From Subtercola boreus (lineage in GTDB: Bacteria > Actinomycetota > Actinomycetes > Actinomycetales > Microbacteriaceae), in the NCBI RefSeq assembly GCF_003399645.1, contig NZ_NBXD01000030.1, positions 1 to 64,000 of the forward strand: a DNA stretch of 64,000 nt, in the 5' to 3' direction. The first letter of the stretch is position 1. Every line of letters starts with the position of its first letter. Shown here in pieces: positions 48,450 through 58,356 of this stretch. The notes beneath the pieces are model-generated. The model did no database searches. It saw only the letters and a list, made by a program, of their open reading frames with translations, and had not been told where the DNA came from. The translations under genes and the position numbers were made by a program.

Positions 48450-51400
48450 CGCAGTGTTCCTTCGTGACGAGACGGTTCGGAGAGTTCGAGGGTGACGAGG
48501 GCACGCCCGGCTGAGACCGAGCCTGTAGGAGGGGCATCGGGCAGCCCGATCACGAGGGCTGTGTCTTCGGGCACGAGCTGTGCCAGGGCATCCACGAACT
48601 GCAGGTGGTTCTCGAGCGGCGACCCGAGGTCACCGGTGTCGAGGACGAGCATCCACGCGCCGTCGGCGAGGCCGAGGGCGGTGAGAACGAGGGACGAAGC
48701 GACCGGAGTGAGGGCGCCGAGTGCGGTGTTCTCGCTGATCGGCAGCTCGCGCGGTATCTGGGCGAGTGCCCGGTTGATGTCGTCGATGCGTTCGGTGAGC
48801 TCCTCGGCGGAGGCGCCGCGACCGAACAACCGCCGTGCGTAGCGCAGCCGCTCCTTCAGCGCCCGGCCCACGGAAGTCTCGAGGTCGGGCCGCGATGACG
48901 ACAGGTCGACGAGGGTCACCCGCCGGCTCACTGCACCCGCCTCCGAGGGGATGGTGAGACCCTGCACCTGCAGCTCTCCCGACTCCGGGGTCAACCTGCC
49001 GGCCAGGGTCGCCCCGACGAGCCGTCTCGAGGTGGTGTCGCCGGCGAGCACCAGAATGGAGCCCGGTGCGACAGACAGGTCGATCGTGTTCTCGACGCCG
49101 CCGATGACCAGGTCTTCAGCCGTGATGACGTCTGCCGGATGCCCGGCAGCCCAGGAGGCGCTCGAGATGTGTTCGCGCAGTCCCTCCCCTTCGACGTCGA
49201 CGTTGGGCAGCAGGCGGGCAAGACCGCGCGGCAGCTTCCACGCCGTGTCCCCGAGCAGGGTCATCACGGCCGGAACGAGGGTCATGCGAACCAGGAACGC
49301 ATCGACGAACACGCCGACAGCGAGGGCGAGGGCGATCTGCTTGATCGCACCGGTGCCCTCGGGAACGAAGGCGAAGAACACGAAGAACATGATGAGCGCG
49401 GCGGCCGTGACGACCCGCGCACCCTGCACGAAGCCGACCCGGATGGCCCGCCGCGCGTCCCGTGTCTTCACGTACTCCTCACACATGCCCGAGACCAGGA
49501 AGACCTCGTAGTCCATCGCGAGACCGAAGAGAATCGCCATCAGCAGGATGGGCAGGAAGCTCAGGAGCGGCCCGGTGGCGCCGACATTGAGCAGATCGGC
49601 GCCCCAGCCCCACTGGAACACGGCCACCGCGACACCGAAGCTCGCCCCGACCGAGAACAGAAAGCCGACGGCCGCCTTGATCGGAACGGCGATGGAGCGG
49701 AAGACCATGGCCAGCAGCACGATCGAGAGACCGACCACCAGGATGCCGAACGGCAGCAGAGCGGCCGTGAGCAGATCGGAGATGTCGACGGCCACCGCGG
49801 TCTGGCCCGTGACGGCGATCGGGGTGCCGAGGTCTGCCGTGATCTTCGGATTCAGGTCGCGCAGGGCGTGCACCAGCGTCTTGGTGTCCGGCGAGTCGGG
49901 GGCGGTGTCGGGAATGACCTGGAAGATCGCGGTGTCGAGCGTGGCATCGGGCACCCCCTGGCCGACCAGCGTGACTCCCGGAACGGTGCGGAGCTCGTCG
50001 CCGATCTTGGTCAGCACGCCCTGGATGTCGGTCGACTGCGTGATGTCGGCGACCACGATCAGCGGGCCGTTGTAGCCGGGGCCGAAGCCCGAGGCGATCA
50101 GGTCGTAGGCCTGCCGGTTCGTCGAATCGGCGGGCTGCTGGCCGGAGGTGGGCAGGTTGAGGTCGAGGCTGAAGGCGGGAATGGCGGCCACACCGACCAG
50201 GCCGCAGACGGCGATGATGAACACCACGGGAGCCTTCATCACGAGCCCCACCCAGCGTGCGCCCATCGAGCGGGAGGCCGGTTTGCCGGCCGACCTCTCG
50301 ACGCGCGCCTGATCGGTCGCAGCGCGTTTGGCGGCCCGGGCCGCGGCGCGCGGGCTCAGGCCGGTTCCTCCCGTACCCGCCGCGGCGGCATGGTTGCCGG
50401 CGTGCACCGGCGCAGAGGGGTCGACGGGGGCGTCGATCGTTCGGGCGGCGTGCGGGTGCAGCTGTGCATCCGCCGCTACGGCATCCTCGTCGTGGGCCAG
50501 GGCGGCGAGGGCCCGCCGCTCCACGCGCGACCCGGGCTTCGGGCGCAGGCGGTTCTTCGCCAGACCCATGATGGCGGGCAGCATCGTTGCGGCGATGCAG
50601 ACCGAGATGAAGACGGCGAATGCGGCGGCCACACCCATGACGCTCAGGAACGGGATGCCGACGACCAGCAGTCCGAGCAACGCGATGATCACGGTGGTTC
50701 CGGCGAACACCACGGCGCTGCCGGCGGTGGCCACCGACTGCGCGGCCGACTCTTCGGGCTCCATGCCCTGCGCGAGCTGGGTCCGGTGCCGCGACAGGAT
50801 GAACAGGGCGTAGTCGATGCCCACGGCCAGGCCGATCATGACGGCCAGGAGCGGCGCGGTGCTCGAGATCGTGGTGAGCGCCGAAGCCAGGGTGACGCCG
50901 CCGATGGAGATGCCGACGCCGATCAGCGCAGAGAGGAGGGGCAGGCCCGCGGCGAGCAGCGAACCGAAGGTGATGAACAGCACGACGGCGGCGAACAGCA
51001 CGCCGAGGCCCTCGGAGGGCGAGATGCCGACGGTGTTGTCCTGGAAGACCGGGCCGCCGTACTCGACGCGAAGACCGGCGTCGGCCGCGAGGGAGCGCGT
51101 GTCCTGTACCGCCGTGATGGTGCTCGCCGGGATTTCGATGGTCGGCCCGTCGAACGAGACCGAGGCGTAGGCGATGGTCTTGTCGGCCGAGATGGCGTTG
51201 GCCGCGTATTCGGAGTAGGGCGTGATCACCGAGCTGACGTGCGGGATCTTGGCGATGGCATCCGTCACCGCGGTGATGGCGGCCTGGTCGGCGTCATCCG
51301 TCACGCTCTGGCCCGCGGGCACCTCGAACACGACCTGGGCGCTCGACCCTGCGGCGGCCGGGAACACGGCGGCGAGCTTGTCGAGCGCCTGCTGCGACTC

Positions 51401-51550
51401 CGTGCCGGGAATGCTGAAACTGCCGTCATAGCTGCCGCCCAGGCCGATGCCGACGCCGAGGATGGCCGCGAGGAGCAGGAACCAGCCGACGATCATCTGC
51501 CAGGCGTGCCGAAAGGAGAAGCGGCCGATGCGATAGAGAAGCGTTGCCAT
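48446..51550 (-). CDS. MMPL/RND transporter fused to a degenerate ABC ATPase domain
   Basis: About 1034 aa. Residues 1-800 form a standard MMPL transporter: helix 1, outside loop, helices 2-6 with GLAVGIDYALFILSRHR, a basic Ala/His-rich cytoplasmic loop, the second half with GLAMDYEVFLVSGM. Residues ~811-1034 look like an ABC ATPase: AEDLVIGGVENTIDLSVAPGS aligns with the usual start, but Walker A is AGDTTSRRLVG (no GxGK), the signature is LTPVASSLVL and Walker B ends LVLDTG (no Glu). ATP binding should be lost. TetR gene 12 bp upstream; YhgE gene overlaps downstream. AGGAG is at 51562-51566. Confidence 0.93.
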   Translation of the reverse strand: MATLLYRIGRFSFRHAWQMIVGWFLLLAAILGVGIGLGGSYDGSFSIPGTESQQALDKLAAVFPAAAGSSAQVVFEVPAGQSVTDDADQAAITAVTDAIAKIPHVSSVITPYSEYAANAISADKTIAYASVSFDGPTIEIPASTITAVQDTRSLAADAGLRVEYGGPVFQDNTVGISPSEGLGVLFAAVVLFITFGSLLAAGLPLLSALIGVGISIGGVTLASALTTISSTAPLLAVMIGLAVGIDYALFILSRHRTQLAQGMEPEESAAQSVATAGSAVVFAGTTVIIALLGLLVVGIPFLSVMGVAAAFAVFISVCIAATMLPAIMGLAKNRLRPKPGSRVERRALAALAHDEDAVAADAQLHPHAARTIDAPVDPSAPVHAGNHAAAAGTGGTGLSPRAAARAAKRAATDQARVERSAGKPASRSMGARWVGLVMKAPVVFIIAVCGLVGVAAIPAFSLDLNLPTSGQQPADSTNRQAYDLIASGFGPGYNGPLIVVADITQSTDIQGVLTKIGDELRTVPGVTLVGQGVPDATLDTAIFQVIPDTAPDSPDTKTLVHALRDLNPKITADLGTPIAVTGQTAVAVDISDLLTAALLPFGILVVGLSIVLLAMVFRSIAVPIKAAVGFLFSVGASFGVAVAVFQWGWGADLLNVGATGPLLSFLPILLMAILFGLAMDYEVFLVSGMCEEYVKTRDARRAIRVGFVQGARVVTAAALIMFFVFFAFVPEGTGAIKQIALALAVGVFVDAFLVRMTLVPAVMTLLGDTAWKLPRGLARLLPNVDVEGEGLREHISSASWAAGHPADVITAEDLVIGGVENTIDLSVAPGSILVLAGDTTSRRLVGATLAGRLTPESGELQVQGLTIPSEAGAVSRRVTLVDLSSSRPDLETSVGRALKERLRYARRLFGRGASAEELTERIDDINRALAQIPRELPISENTALGALTPVASSLVLTALGLADGAWMLVLDTGDLGSPLENHLQFVDALAQLVPEDTALVIGLPDAPPTGSVSAGRALVTLELSEPSRHEGTLR

Positions 51551-51562
51551 GGTGCTTTTCTC

Positions 51563-52162
51563 CTAGGAGGCGACGGCCGGAGCCATATGGAACGGGATGA
51601 GGATTTCGGAGATGACGTCGACGAGCGCCCTGCGCACGTCGACGTCGGTCTCGGCGACGGCTGCACTCTGCAGGGGAACCGAGATGGCGACGACATACGC
51701 CGCACCGGCGAGGGCGATGCCGAGCCGGATGCGCTGCTCGGTCGTGGGCAACCCGGTCATGAACTTGTCACCGAGGTGCTGGATCAGCTGGCGGGCGCGG
51801 TCGATGGCCGGGATGCCTGCCAGCGACTGGCCCTGGTTGATGATGATGTGGGCTTCGAGCCCGTATTCCAGGAGGAAGTCGACGAACTCGTCGATGAAAT
51901 CGAGGCGCAGTCGATCGTCGGTGATGCGGCTGATGAGGTTCTCGAAGATCGCCTCGATACCGTTCAGGGCCGGCGTGAGTGCGGCCTCCAGAAGGGCCTC
52001 CTTCGAGGCGAAGTGGTAGAGCACGCTCGACTTCGAATAGCCCGCCGCATCGGCGATCTGCTGCAGCGAGGCTCCGGCATAGCTGGTCTCGACAAACAGG
52101 CGTAAGGCGACCGCCTTCAATTCCTCTGAGGGGTCTGGTCGAGAGCTGGCATTTACTGGCAC
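51563..52162 (-). CDS. TetR-family regulator of the MMPL-YhgE operon
   Basis: About 199 aa. HTH: EELKAVALRLFVETSYAGASL, QQIADAAGYSKSSVLYHFASKEALLEAA (in parts), a textbook TetR head. Helical ligand domain follows. First gene of TetR-MMPL-YhgE; a perfect palindrome 12 bp upstream of the GTG start suggests autorepression of the whole operon. The inducer is presumably a lipophilic compound exported by the pump. Confidence 0.93.
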   Translation of the reverse strand: MPVNASSRPDPSEELKAVALRLFVETSYAGASLQQIADAAGYSKSSVLYHFASKEALLEAALTPALNGIEAIFENLISRITDDRLRLDFIDEFVDFLLEYGLEAHIIINQGQSLAGIPAIDRARQLIQHLGDKFMTGLPTTEQRIRLGIALAGAAYVVAISVPLQSAAVAETDVDVRRALVDVISEILIPFHMAPAVAS

Positions 52163-52173
52163 TCGAAAACCCT

Positions 52174-52193
52174 AGCTGACCGCTCGGTCAGCT
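52174..52193 (-). promoter_or_regulatory. TetR operator candidate
   Basis: AGCTGACCG-CT-CGGTCAGCT, a perfect 9-bp dyad, with a further CGGTCAG half-site at 52204-52210. Lies directly before the TetR start codon and can also affect nothing on the other side, because the RND gene (52227) runs toward it. Confidence 0.7.
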
Positions 52194-52226
52194 CCTGCAC
52201 GATCGGTCAGATCTGTGGGGCTACTC

Positions 52227-55200
52227 TCAGGCTCGGGTCGTCTGCGGTGCGACGCCCTGAGGCTTCGCTGCAACGAATCGCTGCTCACGACGGAGGTGAC
52301 GCCGCTCGAGGCGGCCCATCACCACGCTGTAGAGCACCGGCAGCACGATCAGCGTGAGGATGGTCGACGAGACGAGGCCGCCGATCACCACGATCGCCAG
52401 CGGCTGCGAGATGAACCCTCCATGGCCCGTGAGTCCGACCGCCATCGGCAGCAGCGCGAAGATCGTGGCGAGCGCGGTCATGAGAATGGGCCGGAGCCTC
52501 CGCGACGCCCCCTGCACCAGCGCCTCGCGAACGAGGAGGCCCCTCGCCCGGTACTGGTTGACGAGGTCGATGAGCACGATGGCGTTCGTCACCACGATAC
52601 CCACGAGCATCAGCACACCGATGATCGAGGGCACGCCGAGCGGGATGCCCGAGATCACCTGCAGCGCAATGGCCCCCGTCGCGGCGAACGGCACAGACAC
52701 CAGCAGCAGAACCGGCTGCAGCAGGCTCTTGAACGTGGCGACCATCACGACGTAGACGATGAGGATAGCGACGAGCAGGGCGATGCCCAGCTGGCTGAAC
52801 GCCTCGGTCTGGTCGGAGGTCGCGCCGCCGAGCGTCGCGGTCGCGCCGGCGGGCAGCTGCACCCCATCCACCGCCTTCTGCACGTCGGCACTCGCCGACC
52901 CGAGGTTGTCGCTCGACGGAGTGGCGGTCACGGTGGCCGTGCGCAGGCCCTTGCTCGTCGTGATGGTGTCGGGCCCGTTCACCCCGGAGACGCTCGCGAG
53001 GGAGTCGAGTCGCACCGGCCCGGTCGCCGTCGGAATGACGAGCGCCGCGAGGTCGGCCTGGGTGGCGGGTGTGGAGTCGCTCGCGATGTAGATCGTGTAC
53101 TGCGTGCCGTCGATCACGATCGACCCCGCGGTCTGGGGCTGCATCGCATTGGCCACGATCGATCCGACCGCCACCTCGCTGAGCCCCGCCTCGACCGCCT
53201 TGGTGCGGTCGACGGCCACCGCGATGTACGGGCGCGTGGCGGCGAGATTCGAGGCGCTCTGGGTGATGCCGCCGAGCCCCTGCACCGACGCGAGCACCGC
53301 TGCGGCGGCAGTCTGCAGGTCGGCCTGGTTCGTGGCCGTGATGTCGACGGAGATGTCGGAGGAGGTTCCGAAACCGGCTGAGGCGGCCACGGTGATCTGG
53401 CCGGTGTCGGGAATCGCGGCGAGGTCGCTTCGAACCGTCTGCTGCAGAGCATCCTGGTCGGCGCTGTCGTCGGTGGTGACGGAGTAGGTGATCGCGTTGC
53501 CGCCACCGCCCACGAAGGCATCGCGCAGGCTGCTGCCGCTGGATCCGATCGACACCTGCACGGTCTTCACGCCCTCGATACCCTGCAAGGCCTGCTCGAC
53601 CGCGCGGGCGGAGGCGTCCTGGGTGTCGAGACTCGCTCCCACCGGCACCGTCTGCGTGACGGTGAGGGTGTTCTGCCCGCTGTTGCCGAGGAAGTTCGTC
53701 TTCAGCAGCAACGCCAGCCCAGCGGTGCCGGCGAGCACGATGACGGCGACCAACAGGGTGGCCAGGGAGTGCTTCAGCGTCCAGGCGAGCAGGGGCAGGT
53801 AACGCCGCTGCAGCCTGCCGGGCGCTTCGTCGTCGATGGCCTCGGGCTCCCGGCGCGAACGGCGGCCGGGCTGGGCGGCGGGCGCATCCGGCATCGGCGG
53901 CAGGCCCTTCGGCACCGCGGCGTGCGGGTGTCTCAGCGCGCGCCGCTGCGCCCGCGTGAGGCGGTGCGAACTGCCGAGGAACCAGTACGCCAGCACCGGG
54001 ACGATGGTCAGCGCGACGAACAGCGAAGCGAGCAGCGCGATGGTCACGGTCAGAGCGAACGGCCGGAACAGCTCACCTGTCGTACCCTGCACGAACGAGA
54101 TCGGCAGGAAGACGGCGACGGTCGTGATGGTCGACGCGGTGATGGCGACAGCCACCTCGCGAACAGCGGCGACGATGACCCCGGCACGGGTGGCCGGGTT
54201 GATCGGGCCGGAGGCCTCGGCCCGAGCCAGGTGCCGCTTGATGTTCTCGATCACGACGATGGAGTCGTCGACAACGCGGCCGATCGCGATCGTCAGTGCA
54301 CCCAGAGTCAGGATGTTCAGCGAATAGTTCGCGGCCTGCAACCCGATGAACGTGATGAGCACCGAGGTGGGGATCGAGATCGCCGTGACGAGCGTCGAGC
54401 GCACGGAGAGCAGGAAGATGAGGATGATCACGACGGCGAAGAACAGCCCCAGCAGCCCCTCGGTCGCGAGCGACTCGATCGACTGCTGGATGAACGGGGC
54501 CTGGTCGAAGACCACGGTGAAGGTTGCTGCGGGCAGCGCTGCCTGCAGCTGCGGGATGAGGTCCTGCACCCCCTTCGACACATCGACCGTGTTCGCCGAT
54601 GGGAGCTTGGTGACGGCGATGGTGAGAGCGGGCTCGCCGTTCACCCGGGAGAGCGACGTGACGGGATTGTCGACGAGCGCGACCGTCGCGAGGTCGCCGA
54701 TCGCATAGACACCTCCCCCGGGTTTGGCCGCGGGAAGGGGGATGGCGGCGATGTCGGCCGTCGAGCCGAGCTTCGAGCCGGCCTGCACCGACAGAGTGGA
54801 GCCGTTCTCGGTGATCGACCCGGCGGGGAGCAGCGCTCCGTTCGACGTGACCGCCGTCTTGATGAGGGTGGCGCTCAGCCCGGCCTGGTTGAGTTTGTCG
54901 CTGTCGGGAGTGATCGTGACGCGCTGGCCCGGGTCGCCCAGCAGCTGGGCCGAACGAACGCCCGCGACCTGCTCGATGTCGGTCAGGGTCGAGCCGCGGA
55001 TGGCGGTGGCGAGGGCCTTCGTGTCACCGCCGGTGACGGCGACCTGGATGACCGGCAGATCGCCGATGCTGCCGCTCAGCACCTGGGGGTCGAGGTCGCT
55101 CGGCAGGGCGGATTTGATGCGGTTGATCGCCTGGGTGATCTTCTGTTCGGCGTTCGGGAGGTTCGTGCCGTAGACGAACGTCGCGTTCACGATGGAGAGG

Positions 55201-55463
55201 TTCGTACTCGAGGTGGCCGAGGTGGTGTCGATGCCCTCGACCCCCTGCACCGCCTGCTCGATGGGGGTCGACACGTCGTCATTGACCACCTCGGGCGACG
55301 CCCCCGGGTAGTTGGTGAGGATCACCAGCTGGGGGAAGTCGATCGACGGGATCAGCTCCTGCTTCAGACTGGTGAGCGCGAGCCCGCCGAAGACGGCGAC
55401 GACGATGGTCACGAGCGCGATGAGCGCCCGGTTCTTCATACTCAACACCGCGAGAAAATGCAC
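52227..55463 (-). CDS. RND efflux transporter (HAE1/AcrB-like)
   Basis: About 1078 aa, twelve helices in two halves each with a ~300-residue outside porter domain. Helix 4 proton-relay motif AIGRVVDDSIVVIENI; helix 1 region ALIALVTIVVAVFGGLAL; second-half GVLMLVGIVVTNAIVLIDLV. It extrudes drugs or lipids by proton antiport. Gram-positive members lack outer-membrane partners and work alone. A ~45-residue Arg/Pro-rich cytoplasmic insert joins the halves. It follows the MMPL gene by 41 bp, so both answer to the MarR gene. Confidence 0.94.
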   Translation of the reverse strand: MHFLAVLSMKNRALIALVTIVVAVFGGLALTSLKQELIPSIDFPQLVILTNYPGASPEVVNDDVSTPIEQAVQGVEGIDTTSATSSTNLSIVNATFVYGTNLPNAEQKITQAINRIKSALPSDLDPQVLSGSIGDLPVIQVAVTGGDTKALATAIRGSTLTDIEQVAGVRSAQLLGDPGQRVTITPDSDKLNQAGLSATLIKTAVTSNGALLPAGSITENGSTLSVQAGSKLGSTADIAAIPLPAAKPGGGVYAIGDLATVALVDNPVTSLSRVNGEPALTIAVTKLPSANTVDVSKGVQDLIPQLQAALPAATFTVVFDQAPFIQQSIESLATEGLLGLFFAVVIILIFLLSVRSTLVTAISIPTSVLITFIGLQAANYSLNILTLGALTIAIGRVVDDSIVVIENIKRHLARAEASGPINPATRAGVIVAAVREVAVAITASTITTVAVFLPISFVQGTTGELFRPFALTVTIALLASLFVALTIVPVLAYWFLGSSHRLTRAQRRALRHPHAAVPKGLPPMPDAPAAQPGRRSRREPEAIDDEAPGRLQRRYLPLLAWTLKHSLATLLVAVIVLAGTAGLALLLKTNFLGNSGQNTLTVTQTVPVGASLDTQDASARAVEQALQGIEGVKTVQVSIGSSGSSLRDAFVGGGGNAITYSVTTDDSADQDALQQTVRSDLAAIPDTGQITVAASAGFGTSSDISVDITATNQADLQTAAAAVLASVQGLGGITQSASNLAATRPYIAVAVDRTKAVEAGLSEVAVGSIVANAMQPQTAGSIVIDGTQYTIYIASDSTPATQADLAALVIPTATGPVRLDSLASVSGVNGPDTITTSKGLRTATVTATPSSDNLGSASADVQKAVDGVQLPAGATATLGGATSDQTEAFSQLGIALLVAILIVYVVMVATFKSLLQPVLLLVSVPFAATGAIALQVISGIPLGVPSIIGVLMLVGIVVTNAIVLIDLVNQYRARGLLVREALVQGASRRLRPILMTALATIFALLPMAVGLTGHGGFISQPLAIVVIGGLVSSTILTLIVLPVLYSVVMGRLERRHLRREQRFVAAKPQGVAPQTTRA

Positions 55464-55504
55464 GGGTTCAGTGTCTCACTTCTACACGGCGTCGAAGCCC
55501 GCCG

Positions 55505-57577
55505 CTACCGCGCATCGGGGACCGACACAGCGCCTCGGCGGAGCGCGCCCGGCCACCAGAACCGGTCGCCCGTCACGAACACCAGCGCGGGCACCAGCAC
55601 CGTGCGCACCAGCAGGGTGTCGAGCAATACCCCGATGCCCACGATCACACCGATCTGGGTCAGCGCGATGATCGGCAGCACGCTCAGCACCGCGAAGACG
55701 GCAGCGAGCAGGATGCCGGCACTCGTGATCACCCCGCCGGTCGCCGAGAGCGCGTGGATCATCCCCGGCCGAGTGCCGAGCCGCCCCGCCTCCTCCCGGG
55801 CCCTCGTGATGAGAAAGATGTTGTAGTCGACGCCCAGCGCCACCAGGAACAGAAAGCTGAACAGCACCACACTCGTGTCGAAGGCCGGAATGTCGAAGAT
55901 CGTCCTGAACACCAGGTTCGCCGCTCCGAGGCTCGCGAAGTAGCTCGCCACGACCGTCACGATCAGCAGCACCGGCGCAACGAGCGCCCGCAACAGCACG
56001 AGCAGCACCACGAAGACGATGCCGAGGATGATCGGGATGATCAGCTGCTCGTCATGGGTCGCGGCGGTCTGTTCGTCGAGCGCCGTGGCATCCGTTCCGC
56101 CCACCAGTGCTTTCGAGGCCGCACCGGGCGCTGCCGCGTATGCCTCGCGCAGCGTCATGATGGTCTGGAACGCAGCATCCGACTGCGGCTCCGCGTCGAG
56201 GGTGACGCTGAGCTGGGTGGTCGTTCCGGCGGCTTGGCCCACGGTGACGGCCGACACCCCGGGGGTGGACGTGGCGATCGCCTGGGCGTCGGTGACGGCA
56301 TCCGTCGGCGTGATCACCACCGTCTGCGCGCTCTGGCCGGCGGGAAAGGCGCTGTCGATGACCGTCTGGCCCTGGGCCGACTCGGGATTTCCGCGGAACT
56401 GCTGCACCTGCGACAGCCCCACACTGAGGTTCAACGCCCCGAAGGCCAAGGCGCCGAGCACGACGACACTGCCGATGACGACCGCCACGGGCCGGCGCGA
56501 AACCCCGTGGCCGAGGCGGGACCAGAAGCCGTGCTCGGTCTTCGACTCGGAACCGTAGGCCGGTACGAAGGGCCAGAACAGGCCGCGTCCGAAGATGACG
56601 AGGGCCGCGGGCAGCACGAGCAGCGCGAAGACCATTGCGGTGACGATGCCGATCGCGCACGCGAAACCGAGCGCTCGGTTGCCCGAGAGGTCGGCCAGCA
56701 GCAGCGTCAGGAGGCTGAGCGTCACGGTGCTGCCGCTCGCCAGCACCGCCGGGCCCGCCCCGCGGAGCGCCCGCGACATGGCGACCCGCCGGTTCTCGTG
56801 CCCTCGCAGCTCCTCGCGGTAACGCGCGATGAGAAGGAGCGCATAGTTCGTTCCCGCGCCGAAGACGAGCACCGACAGGATGCCCGAGATCGAGGCGTCG
56901 ATCGTGAACCCGAACACGCTCGCCAGCTGTTTCACCAGGATGCCCGCCAGGGCGTCGGCCGCCCCGATGACGGCCAGCGGCACCAGCCACAGCCAGGGAC
57001 TGCGGTAGGTGATGAGCAGCAGCACCGCCACAACGATGACGGTCACGAGCAGCAGGCGGAAGTCGGCGCCCTGGAACGCCGCAGCCACATCGGCCTGGAA
57101 CCCTTCGGGGCCGGTGACGTACGAGCGGAGCCCGTCGGGCAGGTCGGCGCCGGCGAGCGCGCGGAGCGCCACCACGCGCTCGCCCTGCGTGTCGGAGTTC
57201 GTCGCGGCCGGCAGCGGCAGGGACAGCAGCGCTGCCGTGCCGTCGTCGGAATACTGCGCCGGCGGCAACTGGCCGGCGAGCGACTCGGGCGCCAGTGCGG
57301 CTGAGCGCCCGGCGATCGCGGCCCTGTCGGCCTCGGTCAACACCGTCCCGGCACGGTCGAAGACCACGAGCGCGAAACCGGCGTCGGAGTTCGGCAGCTG
57401 CTTCTGCAGCTCGGCCACCTGAGCGGACTGGGTGGTGGCTGGGAGCCCTGCGGTGGGGGCGACGGTTCCGCTGCTGGTCGGGGCGGTGGCGAACAGGATG
57501 CCCGCCGCCACGATCGCGAGGGCCAGAACGATCCACGCCGTGAACTTTCCGCTGACAGAATCGGTGACGCGTCGCAT
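55505..57577 (-). CDS. MMPL-family transporter
   Basis: About 690 aa. Helix 1 KFTAWIVLALAIVAAGILFAT, outside loop, then helices with GAGTNYALLLIARYREEL and, in the second half, ALGVDYNIFLITRAREEA, the two hallmark TM4/TM10-type motifs. Shorter than the MMPL at 48446 and without extra domain. Exports lipids or antibiotics. It begins 42 bp from the TTGACA of the divergent MarR promoter and heads the MMPL-RND operon. Confidence 0.94.
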   Translation of the reverse strand: MRRVTDSVSGKFTAWIVLALAIVAAGILFATAPTSSGTVAPTAGLPATTQSAQVAELQKQLPNSDAGFALVVFDRAGTVLTEADRAAIAGRSAALAPESLAGQLPPAQYSDDGTAALLSLPLPAATNSDTQGERVVALRALAGADLPDGLRSYVTGPEGFQADVAAAFQGADFRLLLVTVIVVAVLLLITYRSPWLWLVPLAVIGAADALAGILVKQLASVFGFTIDASISGILSVLVFGAGTNYALLLIARYREELRGHENRRVAMSRALRGAGPAVLASGSTVTLSLLTLLLADLSGNRALGFACAIGIVTAMVFALLVLPAALVIFGRGLFWPFVPAYGSESKTEHGFWSRLGHGVSRRPVAVVIGSVVVLGALAFGALNLSVGLSQVQQFRGNPESAQGQTVIDSAFPAGQSAQTVVITPTDAVTDAQAIATSTPGVSAVTVGQAAGTTTQLSVTLDAEPQSDAAFQTIMTLREAYAAAPGAASKALVGGTDATALDEQTAATHDEQLIIPIILGIVFVVLLVLLRALVAPVLLIVTVVASYFASLGAANLVFRTIFDIPAFDTSVVLFSFLFLVALGVDYNIFLITRAREEAGRLGTRPGMIHALSATGGVITSAGILLAAVFAVLSVLPIIALTQIGVIVGIGVLLDTLLVRTVLVPALVFVTGDRFWWPGALRRGAVSVPDAR

Positions 57578-57619
57578 CCGGGAGCCCCATTTCTCTCACT
57601 TGCCTGACTATTAAGCACC

Positions 57620-57648
57620 TTGACAATAACAGAAGCTAGGATGAATGT
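57620..57648 (+). promoter_or_regulatory. MarR promoter
   Basis: TTGACA (57620-57625), 17-nt spacer, GAATGT (57643-57648). The spacer holds AGGA used as ribosome site for the MarR start at 57650, so transcription from this -10 would be essentially leaderless; an upstream start is equally possible. The -10 match is weak. Confidence 0.35.
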
Positions 57649-57649
57649 C

Positions 57650-58168
57650 ATGACGGGATCGGAAGCAGCTGAGTTGCCGTCGGCGCCGCGCGTGCCGCGT
57701 GAGCCGCGCGTGCCGGTCGAGGGCGAGATGCAGCAGGCGAGCCTCGTTTTTCGCGAGCTGCTCACCCTCACCGCAGACTTCGAGAGGGTGCTGGCCGCGC
57801 ACCTCTCGGTGAACGGCACCGACCTCGACGCGATGCAGCACCTGATCCAGGCCGGGCCGCTGAGCCCCACCGAGCTCGCGCACCGGCTCTCCATCACCAC
57901 CGCCGCCACCACGCTCGTGATCGACCGGCTCGAGAAGGCGGGGCACGCGACGCGCGAGGCGCACCCCAGCGACCGGCGCAGCGTGCGGGTCGTGCCGAGC
58001 GAGGCATCCGTCGCCGCCACCTTCGCGGCCCTCGGCCCCCTCATCTTCGGCGTCGACGCCGTGCTCGACGACTTCACCCCGGCCGAACGCTCCGCCATCG
58101 AGACCTACCTCGGCCGGGTCGCCGCCGTCTACCGCCGCGTCATCGCGGAAACCCCGCCCGCCCCCTGA
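57650..58168 (+). CDS. MarR-family regulator of the MMPL-RND operon
   Basis: About 172 aa. Winged helix: LSPTELAHRLSITTAATTLVIDRLEKAGHATREAHPSDRRSVRVV (in parts) with the DRR wing intact; dimerisation helices at both ends (FRELLTLTADFERVLAAHL; IETYLGRVAAVYRRV). By divergence from MMPL-RND it should repress that pump and respond to a phenolic or other small ligand. I start at ATG 57650 (AGGA 8 nt upstream); the in-frame TTG at 57620 is the -35 box itself and ATG 57641 is an alternative. Confidence 0.92.
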   Translation: MTGSEAAELPSAPRVPREPRVPVEGEMQQASLVFRELLTLTADFERVLAAHLSVNGTDLDAMQHLIQAGPLSPTELAHRLSITTAATTLVIDRLEKAGHATREAHPSDRRSVRVVPSEASVAATFAALGPLIFGVDAVLDDFTPAERSAIETYLGRVAAVYRRVIAETPPAP

Positions 58169-58222
58169 CACGCCCCGCGGCGCCCCCGGCCCCCGGCCCC
58201 CCGGGGTCACGAGCAAAACCGG

Positions 58223-58273
58223 CACGAATTCGGGATGCCGCGCCAGATAGCGCGGCGGATGCCCCGAATCGTG
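58223..58273. terminator. Imperfect bidirectional hairpin
   Basis: CACGAATTCGGGATGCCGCGC and its bulged complement flank AGATA, lying between the MarR gene and the end of the MerR remnant. The stem has a few unpaired bases but a strong GCGC tip. Confidence 0.6.
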
Positions 58274-58356
58274 TCGATTCTCGGCCAAACACCGGCGACG
58301 GGTGGCGCGCCCACGCCCGTTCCGCGCAACAGGCGCGGCAGTCGACGGAAGCGGCG

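Noticed and set aside
49139-52105. 988-aa plus-strand frame opposite the MMPL fusion
   Set aside because: Asp/Arg/His-rich antisense shadow; the minus-strand transporter has helices and motifs throughout.
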